A stretch of DNA of 64,000 nt from UBA7672 sp031419455 (GCA_031419455.1 JANOKS010000176.1:4908-68907); one strand, 5' to 3'; positions 1 to 7,986 are shown, counted from the first letter of the stretch. Numbers and translations are program-made. The notes: generated by a model from the sequence alone, not told the origin.

Positions 1-1
1 G

Positions 2-202
2 CCGGGCATGGATGGACCCGCCCTTCTGCGGGAGGCGCGGCCGTGGCTGACCAAGACACGGGTGATGTTCATCTCCGGATACGCCGAGCGCGATCTCGCC
101 AAGACGCTTGAGGACGATCGCGCGATCTCCTTCCTGCCGAAACCGTTCACGCTGAAGCAGTTGGCGGAGCGGGTGAAGGCGGAGCTCAAGGACGCTGCGT
201 GA
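2..202 (+). CDS. cckA: Hybrid histidine kinase CckA-like, C-terminal receiver end (partial)
   Basis: The frame is already open at the window edge and ends in TGA, so only the last 66 residues are visible. They are the second half of a response-regulator receiver domain. PGMDGP is the segment just after the phosphorylated Asp, which lies off the edge; MFISGYAE carries the conserved Ser/Thr position; FLPKPF carries the conserved Lys. The wording SGYAE plus LPKPFTLKQL is typical of the receiver that ends CckA, the membrane hybrid kinase that feeds phosphate through ChpT to CtrA and CpdR in alphaproteobacteria. The assignment rests on this short stretch; another hybrid kinase or a stand-alone receiver cannot be excluded. 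The gene converges on pheT with a gap of under 30 nt. Confidence 0.7.
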   Translation, partial: PGMDGPALLREARPWLTKTRVMFISGYAERDLAKTLEDDRAISFLPKPFTLKQLAERVKAELKDAA

Positions 203-229
203 TCAGAGGCTGGCGCTTGGCCGCGCGCG

Positions 230-2716
230 TCAGCCGCGCAGGCTGGCGCCGGTTGCTTTCGCGACAGCCTTCACGATGGATTGGGAGATGACGTCGATCT
301 CCTCGTCCTTCATGGCCGATCCGCGTGGCTGGAGCGTGATCTCGACCGCCACGGATTTGCGGCCTTCGCCGATGCTGGCGCCGCGATAGACGTCGAAGAC
401 GCGGGCGGCGGTGATCAGCTTGGGATCGGCCTTGAGGGCGGCGCGCGCGATGTCGGCGGCGGCGACTTTCTCATCGACCACGAAGGCGAAGTCGCGGCGC
501 ACCGGCGTCTGGTCGGCCTTGTCGAGGACGGCGCGGGTCTTGGTCGGTTTGGCTTTGGCAACAGGCAGGGCATCGAGCGACAGTTCGATCGCGATGACCG
601 GACCATCGACGCGGAGCTGCTTCAGGAAGCCGGGGTGAAGTTCGCCGAACGTGGCGATCACCTGTTTCGGGCCAAGGCGCAGCGTGCCGGCGCGGCCGGG
701 GTGCCAGTAGGGCGCATCGGTCGCGCCGATCTGGAATTTCTCCGGCGACTGGTCGAGCGACTGCAGCAGCGCGAAGAGATCGGCCTTGGCGGAGAAGGCG
801 GTGTAGGGCGCTGGCTGGCCCTGCCAGTCGCGCGCCTTGGCCGCTTTCACCACGGCGGCGACGTGCATGCGCTGGTCGGTCGGCTTGTCGCCCGGATAGA
901 CGGGGCCGGCCTCGAACAGGCGGACATCATCTGCGCCATGGTCGGCATTGCGCTGGGCGCCCTGCGCGAGGTTGGCCAGCATGGAGGGGCGCATGTAGTC
1001 GAGATCGGACGCGATCGGATTGTCGATGGTGAGCGCGTCAGCCAGGTTGTTGGCGCCGCCGATCATCAGGGCGGCTTTCTCATGATGCATGAAGGACCAG
1101 GTGACGGTCTCGAGGAAGCCGCGCGCGGCGAGAACGCGGCGCGCGGTGCGCACGCGGTTCTGCATCGGCGTCACCACCACGCCGAGGGTGGCGGGCGCCG
1201 GGAGTTTCTCGTCGGGCAGCTTGTCGTAGCCTTCGATGCGGATCAGTTCCTCGACGATGTCGGCCGAGCCTTCGACGTCAGGGCGCCAGGAGGGGACTTT
1301 CACTGTCCATGTCTTGCCGTCTGAATGGCCGGGCGCCTCAAAACCGAGCGCGTGAAGGATGTCCGTCATGCGCTTGTGCGACATGTCGAGGCCGGTGAGT
1401 CGCTTCATGTCGCGCAGGTGGAAGACGACAGGGGCGGGGTCGTCCGGAGCCTTGCCGGCGACGATGACGTCGGAAGCTTCGCCGCCGCAGGTTTCGAGAA
1501 TGAGGCGCGTCGCGCGTTCAATTCCATCGACGCACGACTGCGGATCGACGCCGCGCTCGAAGCGGAAGCGGGCGTCGGAGAGGATGCCGGTGGCCCGGCC
1601 GGTGCGCGCCGTTCGGTTGGGATCGAACCAGGCGCTTTCGATGAAGACGTCAGTGGTGTCGATCGAGCAGCCCGTGCTTTCGCCACCCATCACACCGCCG
1701 AGGCCGATGGCGCCGCTGTCATCGGCGATGACGCACATGTCGGCGAGGTTCGAGTAGGTCTTGCCGTCGAGCGCCGCGAATGAGTCTTCGGCTGTGCCGA
1801 GGCGGGCGCGGATATCGCCCTTCAGTTTGGCGGCGTCGTAGACATGGAGCGGACGGCAGCGGTCGATCGAGATGTAGTTGGTGACGTCGACGAGCATGTT
1901 CTTCGGATTGATGCCGATCGCTTTGAGCCGCTTCTGCATCCAGTCCGGTGATGGTTTGTTCTTCACGCCGCGGATGAGGCGACCTGCAAAGACCGGACAG
2001 GCGTCGGGCGCTTCGATGCGGACCTTCACCGGGCTTGGGAATGTGCCCGGTACGGGCTCGACCTTTGGCAGCTTGAACGGGCCGAGACCTTTCGCAGACA
2101 GATCGCGCGCGATGCCGGTGACGCCGAGCCAGTCGGGGCGGTTGGGCGTCACTTCGAAATCGATCACCGTGTCGAGCGAAAGCGCGTCGGCGACGGGTGA
2201 GCCGACTTGTCGGTCGTCGGGGAGTTCGATGATGCCGCCGTCGGCGATGGCCTGCTCTTCGGAAATGCCGAGCGCTTCGGCGCGGAATTTCCAGTCGTCG
2301 AAGCGGGCGAGGCGCAGGCGGAAGGGATCTTCGTCGGTGACCATCTCCGAGCCAGAACAAAGCATGCCGTTGGAGACGACGCCGCGCACAGGCTTGGGGA
2401 CCAGCGTGATGCCGGAGCCGGGGATGAAGGCGCCGATGGGCGCGTAGGCGGTGACGAGGCCGGGGCGGGCGTTGAGGCCGCCGCAGACGATCTCGAGTCT
2501 GCCGTCGACGGTATCGACCTGGCAGACCTGCAGCTTGTCGGCGTTCGGGTGCTGCGCGGCGGAGACGATGCGGCAGACGGTGAACTGTTTCAGGGCTTCG
2601 CGCGGATCATGCGCCTCCTCGACTTCGAGGCCGGCCATGGTCATGGCATCGAGGATCGCCGGGAGATCGACGTTCGTATCGAGATAGTCCTTCAGCCAGG
2701 GGAGGGTGAATTTCAT
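230..2716 (-). CDS. pheT: Phenylalanine--tRNA ligase beta subunit
   Basis: Makes the beta chain of the cytoplasmic (alpha-beta)2 enzyme that charges tRNA-Phe with phenylalanine. The 828-residue length is normal for bacterial PheT. Domains read in order: an N-terminal tRNA-binding EMAP-like fold (about residues 40-150, with HPNADKLQVC), the B3/4 editing domain (about 200-390), B5 (about 400-480), a catalytic-like core, and a C-terminal ferredoxin-fold anticodon-binding domain (about 735-828, with PVRRDFAFVV). The ATG start gives MKFTLPWLKDYLDT, the usual PheT beginning. It lies downstream of pheS in the same direction but is separated from it by a 175-bp gap containing a long inverted repeat, so the two subunits may not be equally expressed from one message. 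Confidence 0.97.
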   Translation of the reverse strand: MKFTLPWLKDYLDTNVDLPAILDAMTMAGLEVEEAHDPREALKQFTVCRIVSAAQHPNADKLQVCQVDTVDGRLEIVCGGLNARPGLVTAYAPIGAFIPGSGITLVPKPVRGVVSNGMLCSGSEMVTDEDPFRLRLARFDDWKFRAEALGISEEQAIADGGIIELPDDRQVGSPVADALSLDTVIDFEVTPNRPDWLGVTGIARDLSAKGLGPFKLPKVEPVPGTFPSPVKVRIEAPDACPVFAGRLIRGVKNKPSPDWMQKRLKAIGINPKNMLVDVTNYISIDRCRPLHVYDAAKLKGDIRARLGTAEDSFAALDGKTYSNLADMCVIADDSGAIGLGGVMGGESTGCSIDTTDVFIESAWFDPNRTARTGRATGILSDARFRFERGVDPQSCVDGIERATRLILETCGGEASDVIVAGKAPDDPAPVVFHLRDMKRLTGLDMSHKRMTDILHALGFEAPGHSDGKTWTVKVPSWRPDVEGSADIVEELIRIEGYDKLPDEKLPAPATLGVVVTPMQNRVRTARRVLAARGFLETVTWSFMHHEKAALMIGGANNLADALTIDNPIASDLDYMRPSMLANLAQGAQRNADHGADDVRLFEAGPVYPGDKPTDQRMHVAAVVKAAKARDWQGQPAPYTAFSAKADLFALLQSLDQSPEKFQIGATDAPYWHPGRAGTLRLGPKQVIATFGELHPGFLKQLRVDGPVIAIELSLDALPVAKAKPTKTRAVLDKADQTPVRRDFAFVVDEKVAAADIARAALKADPKLITAARVFDVYRGASIGEGRKSVAVEITLQPRGSAMKDEEIDVISQSIVKAVAKATGASLRG

Positions 2717-2741
2717 TGGCGTGTCTCTGGCTGTTGTGCGC

Positions 2742-2880
2742 GGGGAGAGAGACCCCCTCCTGTCCTCCCCCTTTCAGGGGGAGGGACCTTGTTGAACCAC
2801 CGCTCTTCGACGGCAGACAGGCTTGCGCCACAGGGTTCCTCCCCCTGAAAGGGGGAGGACAGGAGGGGGTCTCTCTCCGC
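2742..2880. repeat. Long inverted repeat between pheS and pheT
   Basis: Two arms of about 40 nt face each other across a 50-nt centre. The left arm (2742-2786) reads GAGAGAGACCCCCTCC, then TGTCCTCCCCCTTTC; the right arm (about 2838-2879) is its near-perfect reverse complement. Each arm also contains a small CCCCCTTTCAGGGGG hairpin. It could fold into a strong stem-loop in the pheS-pheT transcript. It resembles dispersed intergenic palindromes of alphaproteobacteria rather than an insertion sequence; no transposase is present. Confidence 0.85.
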
Positions 2881-2891
2881 GTGCCGGTCTC

Positions 2892-3974
2892 TCACGACAA
2901 TCCCCCCGTCACCGTCGGCAGCAGCCAGGGCTTGAAGCCGTAGTGCTTGATCCATTCGACGTCGGCTTCGAAATAGGGGCGCAGGTCGGGCATGCCGTAT
3001 TTCAGCATGGCGAGGCGATCGACGCCCAGGCCAAATGCGAAGCCCTGGTACTTCTCCGGGTCGATGCCACATGAGCGGAGCACGTTGGGGTGCACCATTC
3101 CGCAGCCTAGGATTTCGAGCCAATCATCGCCCTGGCCGATCTTGATCTCGCCGCCGGAGCGATCGCAGCGGATGTCCATCTCCGCGCTCGGTTCGGTGAA
3201 CGGGAAGAAGTGCGGGCGGAAGCGTGATTGCGTGGTCGGAACCTCAAAGAAGCGCGAGAAGGCTTCGGTGAGGCAGGCCTTGAGGTGGCCCATATGCACC
3301 GTCTCGTCGACCACGAGGCCTTCGATCTGGTGGAACATCGGCGTGTGCGTCGCGTCCCAATCCTTGCGATAGACGCGGCCGGGCGCGATCACGCGGATCG
3401 GCGGTTTTGAATTCAGCATGGCGCGCACCTGGATGGGTGAGGTGTGCGTGCGCAGAAGCTTGCGGCTGCCATCGGCCGCCGGCTTCATGAAGAAGGTGTC
3501 GTGCATTTCTCTTGCGGGGTGACCAGCAGGGAAATTGAGTGCGGTGAAGTTATGAAAATCGTCCTCGATGTCCGGGCCTTCGGCGACGGCGAAGCCCATG
3601 TCGGCGAAGATGGCGGCGAGTTCCTCGAACACCTGCATGACCGGATGCAGCGCGCCCACCGGCTCGAAGCGCGGGGGCAGGGTGAGGTCTTCGCGTTCGG
3701 CTTCGAGGCGCTTGTTCAGTGCGGCCATTTCGAGATCGGCCTTGCGCGCATTGATCGTTGCGGTGAGCAGGTCCTTGAGGCCGTTGAGCGCGGGCCCTGC
3801 AACCTGCCGCTGCTCCGGGCTCATCCCACCAAGTTCGCGCATCAGAAGCGAGACGCGGCCCTTCTTGCCAAGCTCGGCGACGCGGATCGCTTCGAGCGCT
3901 GCTTCATCGGAAGCAGCGGCAATCGCCTTTCCGGCGTCGGCCTCGATCTCGGCAACCTGTTGTTCGATAGCCAT
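2892..3974 (-). CDS. pheS: Phenylalanine--tRNA ligase alpha subunit
   Basis: Catalytic alpha chain of phenylalanyl-tRNA synthetase, partner of PheT. The chosen ATG gives MAIEQQVAEIE and 360 residues, the normal bacterial length; the frame stays open for another 17 codons upstream but those residues are not PheS-like. An N-terminal coiled-coil arm (about residues 1-90) is followed by the class II synthetase core. Visible core motifs are DTFFMKP, RTHTSPIQVR, FHQIEGLVVD and, near the end, GLGVDRLAMLKYG (motif 3, ATP-binding Arg). It follows rplT by about 100 nt in the same direction, matching the common rpmI-rplT-pheS-pheT order, so it is probably transcribed with the ribosomal protein genes. 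Confidence 0.97.
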   Translation of the reverse strand: MAIEQQVAEIEADAGKAIAAASDEAALEAIRVAELGKKGRVSLLMRELGGMSPEQRQVAGPALNGLKDLLTATINARKADLEMAALNKRLEAEREDLTLPPRFEPVGALHPVMQVFEELAAIFADMGFAVAEGPDIEDDFHNFTALNFPAGHPAREMHDTFFMKPAADGSRKLLRTHTSPIQVRAMLNSKPPIRVIAPGRVYRKDWDATHTPMFHQIEGLVVDETVHMGHLKACLTEAFSRFFEVPTTQSRFRPHFFPFTEPSAEMDIRCDRSGGEIKIGQGDDWLEILGCGMVHPNVLRSCGIDPEKYQGFAFGLGVDRLAMLKYGMPDLRPYFEADVEWIKHYGFKPWLLPTVTGGLS

Positions 3975-4075
3975 GGATGGTCTCGTGCGTGACGTGCGCA
4001 CGGGGCCATAGTCCGCCCCGCGCATTGCGGCCGGAACTAGCGGAGAAAGGCTTCGGAGATAAGTGCCGGGGGCGA

Positions 4076-4441
4076 TTAAGCCGCCAGCGCCGCCCGGGCC
4101 TTCTCCACCAGGGCGGTAAAGGCGGCCGGCTCGTGCATGGCGAGATCGGCCTTGACCTTGCGGTCGACGCCGAGGCCAGCCTTGGTCAGGCCGTCGATGA
4201 AGCGTGAGTATGTCAGCTTGTCATCCACGACGCGGACGGCGGCGTTGATGCGCTGGATCCAGAGCGAACGGAAATTGCGCTTTTTCTGCTTCCGGCCTTT
4301 GTAGGCGTTGACGCCGGCCTTGACGACGGCGGCCTGGGCGGTGCGGAAGGTATTCTTGCGGCGGCCATAAAAGCCTTTGGCGGCCTTGATGACCTTGCGG
4401 TGACGGGCGTGGGCCTGAACTCGGCCGCGGGCGCGTGGCAT
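4076..4441 (-). CDS. rplT: 50S ribosomal protein L20
   Basis: Binds 23S rRNA early in large-subunit assembly. The 121 residues have the L20 layout: a long basic N-terminal helix (ARHRKVIKAAKGFYGRRKNTFR), then the globular C-terminal half with SLWIQRINAAVR and YSRFIDGLTKAG. The start MPRARGRVQAHARHRKV matches the family. It lies 45 nt downstream of rpmI in the same direction. In other bacteria L20 represses its own operon by binding the mRNA leader; nothing here proves that, but the leader upstream of rpmI is long enough to hold such a site. Confidence 0.98.
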   Translation of the reverse strand: MPRARGRVQAHARHRKVIKAAKGFYGRRKNTFRTAQAAVVKAGVNAYKGRKQKKRNFRSLWIQRINAAVRVVDDKLTYSRFIDGLTKAGLGVDRKVKADLAMHEPAAFTALVEKARAALAA

Positions 4442-4486
4442 GGGAAAACTCCGGTTATCTGATCAGGGGGTGCGCTACAGGACGTC

Positions 4487-4693
4487 TTATTTGACGCCGT
4501 AGGGCAGGAACTTCTTCACGATGCGGGGGGTGTCAGAGGCGGACACGACTTCCGTGCCGCGGTTCTGGCGGATGTACTTCGCATTGTGGCTGATCAGTCG
4601 GTGGCGCTTGCCGGCGACGCCGTGCTTGAGCTTACCCGACGCGGTTTGCGAGAACCGCTTTGCAGCGGCCTGCTTGGTCTTCATCTTCGGCAT
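4487..4693 (-). CDS. rpmI: 50S ribosomal protein L35
   Basis: Small basic large-subunit protein. MPKMKTKQAAAKRF at the N-terminus and HRLISHNAK in the middle are diagnostic of L35. I start at the second ATG because MPKMKTK is the family beginning; an ATG two codons upstream (MKMPKMK) is also possible. It is the first gene of the rpmI-rplT-pheS-pheT run. A promoter-like sequence lies about 120 nt upstream. infC, the usual upstream neighbour, is 2.7 kb away. Confidence 0.97.
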   Translation of the reverse strand: MPKMKTKQAAAKRFSQTASGKLKHGVAGKRHRLISHNAKYIRQNRGTEVVSASDTPRIVKKFLPYGVK

Positions 4694-4813
4694 TTTCATC
4701 TCCTGTGGGCGACAGTCCGACCCGAAGATTTCTGTTGGAAATCAACGGCGCGACGCCTGAAATAAGTCCCGGGAGGCATGCCATTAGCCTGTCCGGTCCT
4801 GTGGAAGGCGCGG

Positions 4814-4841
4814 TTTATACGCGGGAAAGGCGGAAAAGCAA
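4814..4841 (-). promoter_or_regulatory. Putative promoter of rpmI-rplT-pheST
   Basis: On the minus strand TTGCTT (4841-4836) and TATAAA (4819-4814) are separated by 16 nt, close to the sigma-70 type consensus and correctly oriented, leaving a leader of roughly 115 nt before rpmI. This is a motif match only. It would explain how the operon is transcribed now that infC is not next to it. Confidence 0.45.
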
Positions 4842-4991
4842 GGCTCCACAACGCGTTCCCGATGGAACCGAGCGATCCTCAGCCCATTGCTATTGTGGGC
4901 CGGCGGGACGCCATTGCCCGTCGGGGAGCGGTTCGGGACTTAACCCGGTCGATAGCTCCTGCAAACGGGCGCTCTGCCCGGGAGGGACATC

Positions 4992-5255
4992 ATGACACTC
5001 GAGAGCATCATTATTGCGCTGATCATCGGCGGCATAGGCGGCTGGCTGGCTGGCCTTATCGTGAAGGGGGCCGGCTTTGGCATTGTCGGCAACATCATTG
5101 TCGGGATTCTCGGCGCGCTGCTGGCGTCGTGGCTGCTGCCGCAGCTTGGCCTCGGCTTCTCGGTCGGCAATGCGCTGGTGACGAGCATCCTTTACGCGAT
5201 GGTGGGCGCGGTGATCGTGCTTGTCCTGCTCTCGCTGGTACGCCGATCGCGATAG
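4992..5255 (+). CDS. GlsB/YeaQ/YmgE-family small membrane protein
   Basis: An 87-residue hydrophobic protein with three predicted membrane helices rich in Gly and Ala (IIALIIGGIGGWLAGLIVKGAG; GNIIVGILGALLASWLL; SILYAMVGAVIVLVLLSLV) and a short basic tail RRSR. The GGIGGWLAG and GNIIVGILGALL segments are characteristic of the GlsB/YeaQ/YmgE (transglycosylase-associated) family, small inner-membrane proteins induced by stress in several bacteria; their biochemical role is not known. GGGAGGG lies just upstream as a ribosome binding site. It is the only plus-strand gene in the insertion between infC and rpmI. A second, more divergent small membrane protein of similar flavour lies at 33715-34047. 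Confidence 0.85.
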   Translation: MTLESIIIALIIGGIGGWLAGLIVKGAGFGIVGNIIVGILGALLASWLLPQLGLGFSVGNALVTSILYAMVGAVIVLVLLSLVRRSR

Positions 5256-5298
5256 GGGTCACGCCCACGGGGTCGGCGTTGCATCAGCGACGCTGGCT

Positions 5299-5874
5299 CT
5301 ATTTCAGACCCTTCGCCGTGCTGACAACAAGCTCGCCGGGCGGCCGCTTCTGGTAGGCCTCCTCGTAAAGCTTGGCCTTCACTGTCCCGTCCCTGGCGAT
5401 GAACAGGATGATCGGGTGCGGAATGCCGTTGAAGCGCGCGCTGCCGCTCACCGTCTCGTTGCGGATGCCAAGGGCGTCGATTGCTTTCGAGCCCGGATCC
5501 GACATGAATTCATAGCCAAGGCTGTTCGCCTTGACGAAGGCTGTGATGATCTCAGCTGAATCGTAGGAGGCGCCCACGAGCGGCCAGCCGAGCGCATCCA
5601 TCTCGGCGGCGACCGCGTTCAGGTTCTTGAGCTGGAGCTTGCAGAACGGGCACCAGTCCGCCGAGCGGACGAACACCAGCGTGACACCCTTGTCGCCCGA
5701 CATGGCTTGCAGGCTGCGGCTCTCGCCGCCGGTGGTCGTCAAGATGAATGCGGGCGCCTTGGCGCCAACCTTCGGTCCCAACTCCATTCCGGCCGGCAAT
5801 TGCGCAGTGGCGGGCGCCACAATGGCGGCGGCGGGAGCTGTTGCAAGCAGCATGGCGGCGAGCAGGTTTTTCAC
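5299..5874 (-). CDS. Exported peroxiredoxin-like / redoxin-domain protein
   Basis: 191 residues. An N-terminal signal peptide (MKNLLAAMLLATAPAAAIV, likely cut near ATA-QLPAG) is followed by an AhpC/TSA-type thioredoxin fold. The active site reads SADWCPFCKLQL, a CxxC pair in the position of the thioredoxin or bacterioferritin-comigratory-protein cysteine, followed by a conserved LVGASYDSAE segment. The probable role is periplasmic thiol-disulfide exchange or peroxide reduction; the CxxC form resembles thioredoxin-like redoxins more than typical 2-Cys peroxiredoxins. It is the last gene of the minus-strand series infC, lipoprotein, I78, I78, redoxin. Confidence 0.8.
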   Translation of the reverse strand: MKNLLAAMLLATAPAAAIVAPATAQLPAGMELGPKVGAKAPAFILTTTGGESRSLQAMSGDKGVTLVFVRSADWCPFCKLQLKNLNAVAAEMDALGWPLVGASYDSAEIITAFVKANSLGYEFMSDPGSKAIDALGIRNETVSGSARFNGIPHPIILFIARDGTVKAKLYEEAYQKRPPGELVVSTAKGLK

Positions 5875-5962
5875 GGAATACCTCCACAGGCTGGCGGCAG
5901 GCGGCCGCCTTCAATGGCAATCCGCACCGGCCTGCAGAAAGGTTACGCCGTGTCCGAAAAAT

Positions 5963-6265
5963 CTAGCCGCAATTGATCTTCTGGATCATGCCCGCCGCGT
6001 TCGCCTCGATGTTCATGCGTTGGGCGATGTAGTCCATCGTCACCTGCGTGCCCGGCCGGATCAGCCGGTTGAGACGGCTTTCACCGGGTACGCCGGGGCC
6101 GTCGATCGGCTTGCCGATCAACTCGCCATACATGCTGGCGCCGCAGGTGTCGCTGGACGGCGCCGGGAGCGCCGCATTGGGATCGCCGGGCGTCTTAGCG
6201 GCGGGCGGCGGACTCGCGCACGCAGCTATCGAAAGGGCGAGCAGCAGGGTTGCGGCGAGTTTCAT
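5963..6265 (-). CDS. Lipoprotein with peptidase inhibitor I78-type domain (copy 1)
   Basis: 100 residues from the chosen ATG, which starts MKLAATLLLALSIAAC, a clean lipoprotein signal with lipobox ending at Cys. The mature part is a small I78-like domain: a conserved Cys (DTCGASMYGELIGKP), the RPGTQVTMDYIAQRMNIE stretch, and a C-terminal Cys (INCG) that may pair with the first. I78 proteins are small exported inhibitors of serine peptidases. The target is unknown. A paralogue follows the same plan immediately upstream at 6297-6656, indicating a tandem duplication. An upstream ATG in the same frame would add 23 residues that ruin the signal peptide, so I reject it. Confidence 0.8.
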   Translation of the reverse strand: MKLAATLLLALSIAACASPPPAAKTPGDPNAALPAPSSDTCGASMYGELIGKPIDGPGVPGESRLNRLIRPGTQVTMDYIAQRMNIEANAAGMIQKINCG

Positions 6266-6296
6266 GCCGTCACTCCATGAATTCAGGTTTGGCCGA

Positions 6297-6656
6297 TCAG
6301 GTGCAGCGGAAGCCGGTGATGACGTTGGCCGCATCGATGTCGATGTTCAGGCGGTCGGCACGGAAATCCATCGTCACCTGAGTGCCCGGGCGGATGTGGC
6401 GGACGTTCGGGCCTTCAGGCGGGACGCCCGCGTCGGTTATCAGCTTGCCAACAAGGGCGACATACTGCCCTGCGCCGCATGCGTCGGCGCCGGGGGCAGT
6501 TGGGTCAATTGCGGGCGGTTGGGGCATGGGCTGCGGCTCGATCGGGGCGGCAATCGAGGGTTCGACGGCCGGCGTTTCGGGCGACATTGGTTCCGATGCG
6601 GGTGCGCACGCCATCAGCGCGGTCCCAGCGAACAGTGCGGCGAGCATGTTTTTCAT
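6297..6656 (-). CDS. Lipoprotein with peptidase inhibitor I78-type domain (copy 2)
   Basis: 119 residues beginning MKNMLAALFAGTALMAC, a lipoprotein signal. A Pro/Glu-rich linker (about residues 20-55) leads to the I78-like domain: ACGAGQYVALVGK, RPGTQVTMDFRADRLNID, and a C-terminal Cys in FRCT. The domain lines up with the neighbouring copy over its whole length, including the two cysteines, but the linker is longer. It is probably translated with the genes on either side; the next gene upstream ends about 50 nt before it. Confidence 0.8.
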   Translation of the reverse strand: MKNMLAALFAGTALMACAPASEPMSPETPAVEPSIAAPIEPQPMPQPPAIDPTAPGADACGAGQYVALVGKLITDAGVPPEGPNVRHIRPGTQVTMDFRADRLNIDIDAANVITGFRCT

Positions 6657-6703
6657 GCCGAGGAGAGTAGACCACGCCAGTGCCGCGGCAAGTGAAGGTG
6701 CAG

Positions 6704-7396
6704 TTAGGCGCACGCCTCGCGGACCACGGCGGCGATCATCGTGGTGATGCTGGGGTGGTTGAGGCTGATGAGCTCCTGGCCCGCCTCTTCCATGTAGATG
6801 CGGATGTCCGGGCGTGAATCAGCGCTGCAATGCCGGGCGCGATGGGCCGGATCGACGCGGACATGGAGCTGGCTGATCATCTCCATCTCGCCGAGACCGC
6901 GGCCGTGCTCGGCGACAAGGTCCTGGATAACCTTGTCGATTTCCGCGGTGCGTTCGGCCCAGCCGCCGGCATCCGTCAGGCGGACGATCTCGTAGCCGGC
7001 GGGATATTCGGGGCGCGTTCCGGCCGGCGCCAGTTCAGCCTTCAACGGCAGCGTGGTTTCAAATTTCGACTCGCCGCGCAGTTTCACGACGGCGGCAAGG
7101 TCCCACGGGCCGATGCCGTGGATGCCGGGCGGAAGCACCCAGATGAAGTGCTGCCGCGCGGGATCGAACTGGCTCGCAATCGCGGCCAGAGGCGCATCAT
7201 CAGCGGCAGCCGGCGACTGGACCGGGGCGGACGCCGGAGGCGAGGGAAGCGCGCCCGGTACTGCTTCGCCGGTGTAGGGCGCCGTCTGCAGCGAGACTTT
7301 TCCGGACGACGGTCCGGCGGCTGGCGTCGCTTCGTTTGCGGCGCACGCCGTCAGCAGGAGAGACGCCATGATGGCCGCGCCAGACCTGACCATCAC
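6704..7396 (-). CDS. Lipoprotein of unknown function
   Basis: 230 residues. The start MMVRSGAAIMASLLLTAC is a lipoprotein signal ending at a lipobox Cys; a low-complexity Pro/Ala/Ser linker (about residues 20-70) follows, then a folded domain. Visible segments are HFIWVLPPGIHGIGPWDLAAVV, GYEIVRLTDAGGWAERTAEIDKVI and a C-terminal helix ending VVREACA. I do not recognise the family. It follows infC by 37 nt in the same direction and could be co-transcribed with it. Confidence 0.7.
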   Translation of the reverse strand: MMVRSGAAIMASLLLTACAANEATPAAGPSSGKVSLQTAPYTGEAVPGALPSPPASAPVQSPAAADDAPLAAIASQFDPARQHFIWVLPPGIHGIGPWDLAAVVKLRGESKFETTLPLKAELAPAGTRPEYPAGYEIVRLTDAGGWAERTAEIDKVIQDLVAEHGRGLGEMEMISQLHVRVDPAHRARHCSADSRPDIRIYMEEAGQELISLNHPSITTMIAAVVREACA

Positions 7397-7433
7397 GCTA
7401 CGCTCCGTGCTGCGGAAGGATGTCCGCTGCGCC

Positions 7434-7973
7434 TCAGCGCGGCGAGAGCACCATCACCATTTGCCGGCCTTCGAGGCGCGGCTCGGACTCGACCTTGGCG
7501 ACGTCGGCGAACTCGGCCTTCACCTTGGTCAGCAATTCCATGCCGAGATGCTGGTGCGCCATTTCGCGGCCGCGGAAGCGCATGGTTATCTTCACCTTGT
7601 CGCCCTCTTCGAAGAAGCGGCGGATCGAGCGGCCCTTCACCTCGTAGTCGTGCTTGTCGATATTCGGACGAAGCTTGATTTCCTTGAGGTCGGCCGACTT
7701 CTGCTTCTTGCGGGCTTCGGCTTTTTTCTTCTGCTCGGCGAAGCGCTGCTTGCCGTAGTCGGAAATCTTCACGACGGGCGGTTCGTTGTCGGGCGCGACC
7801 ATCACCAGATCGAGGCCAGCTTCCTTGGCGGCGTCGAGGGCTGCTTCGAGCGGCATCTCGCCCTGCTTCTCGCCTTTCTCGTCAATCAGGAGGACGCGCG
7901 GCGCGCGGATATCCTCATTGATCTGCGGACCTTCCTTCTTGGGCGACTGGGCCGCTTGTGGACGCTGAGCGAT
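7434..7973 (-). CDS. infC: Translation initiation factor IF-3, AUC start
   Basis: 179 residues from the chosen start. IF-3 binds the 30S subunit, checks the start codon and initiator tRNA, and prevents premature 50S joining. The N-domain has QINEDIRAPRVLLIDEKGE, the linker is Lys-rich (FAEQKKKAEARKKQK), and the C-domain has EIKLRPNIDKHDYEVK and KVKITMRFRGREMAH. No ATG, GTG or TTG occurs where the protein should begin; instead an ATC codon lies 7 nt after AAGGAG (minus strand, 7986-7981). IF-3 genes classically use AUU/AUC/AUA so that IF-3 represses its own translation, so the AUC is credible here. An ATG further upstream would add 44 unrelated residues and has no such ribosome binding site. 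Confidence 0.95.
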   Translation of the reverse strand: MAQRPQAAQSPKKEGPQINEDIRAPRVLLIDEKGEKQGEMPLEAALDAAKEAGLDLVMVAPDNEPPVVKISDYGKQRFAEQKKKAEARKKQKSADLKEIKLRPNIDKHDYEVKGRSIRRFFEEGDKVKITMRFRGREMAHQHLGMELLTKVKAEFADVAKVESEPRLEGRQMVMVLSPR

Positions 7974-7980
7974 GGTCGAT

Positions 7981-7986
7981 CTCCTT
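7981..7986 (-). promoter_or_regulatory. Ribosome binding site deciding the infC AUC start
   Basis: AAGGAG on the minus strand, 7 nt from the ATC codon at 7973-7971. The perfect match and ideal spacing are the main argument for the non-AUG start of infC. Confidence 0.8.

Noticed and set aside
281..1324. Long plus-strand frame opposite pheT
   Set aside because: Antisense shadow of a high-GC gene; Gly/Arg/Asp-rich and without motifs.
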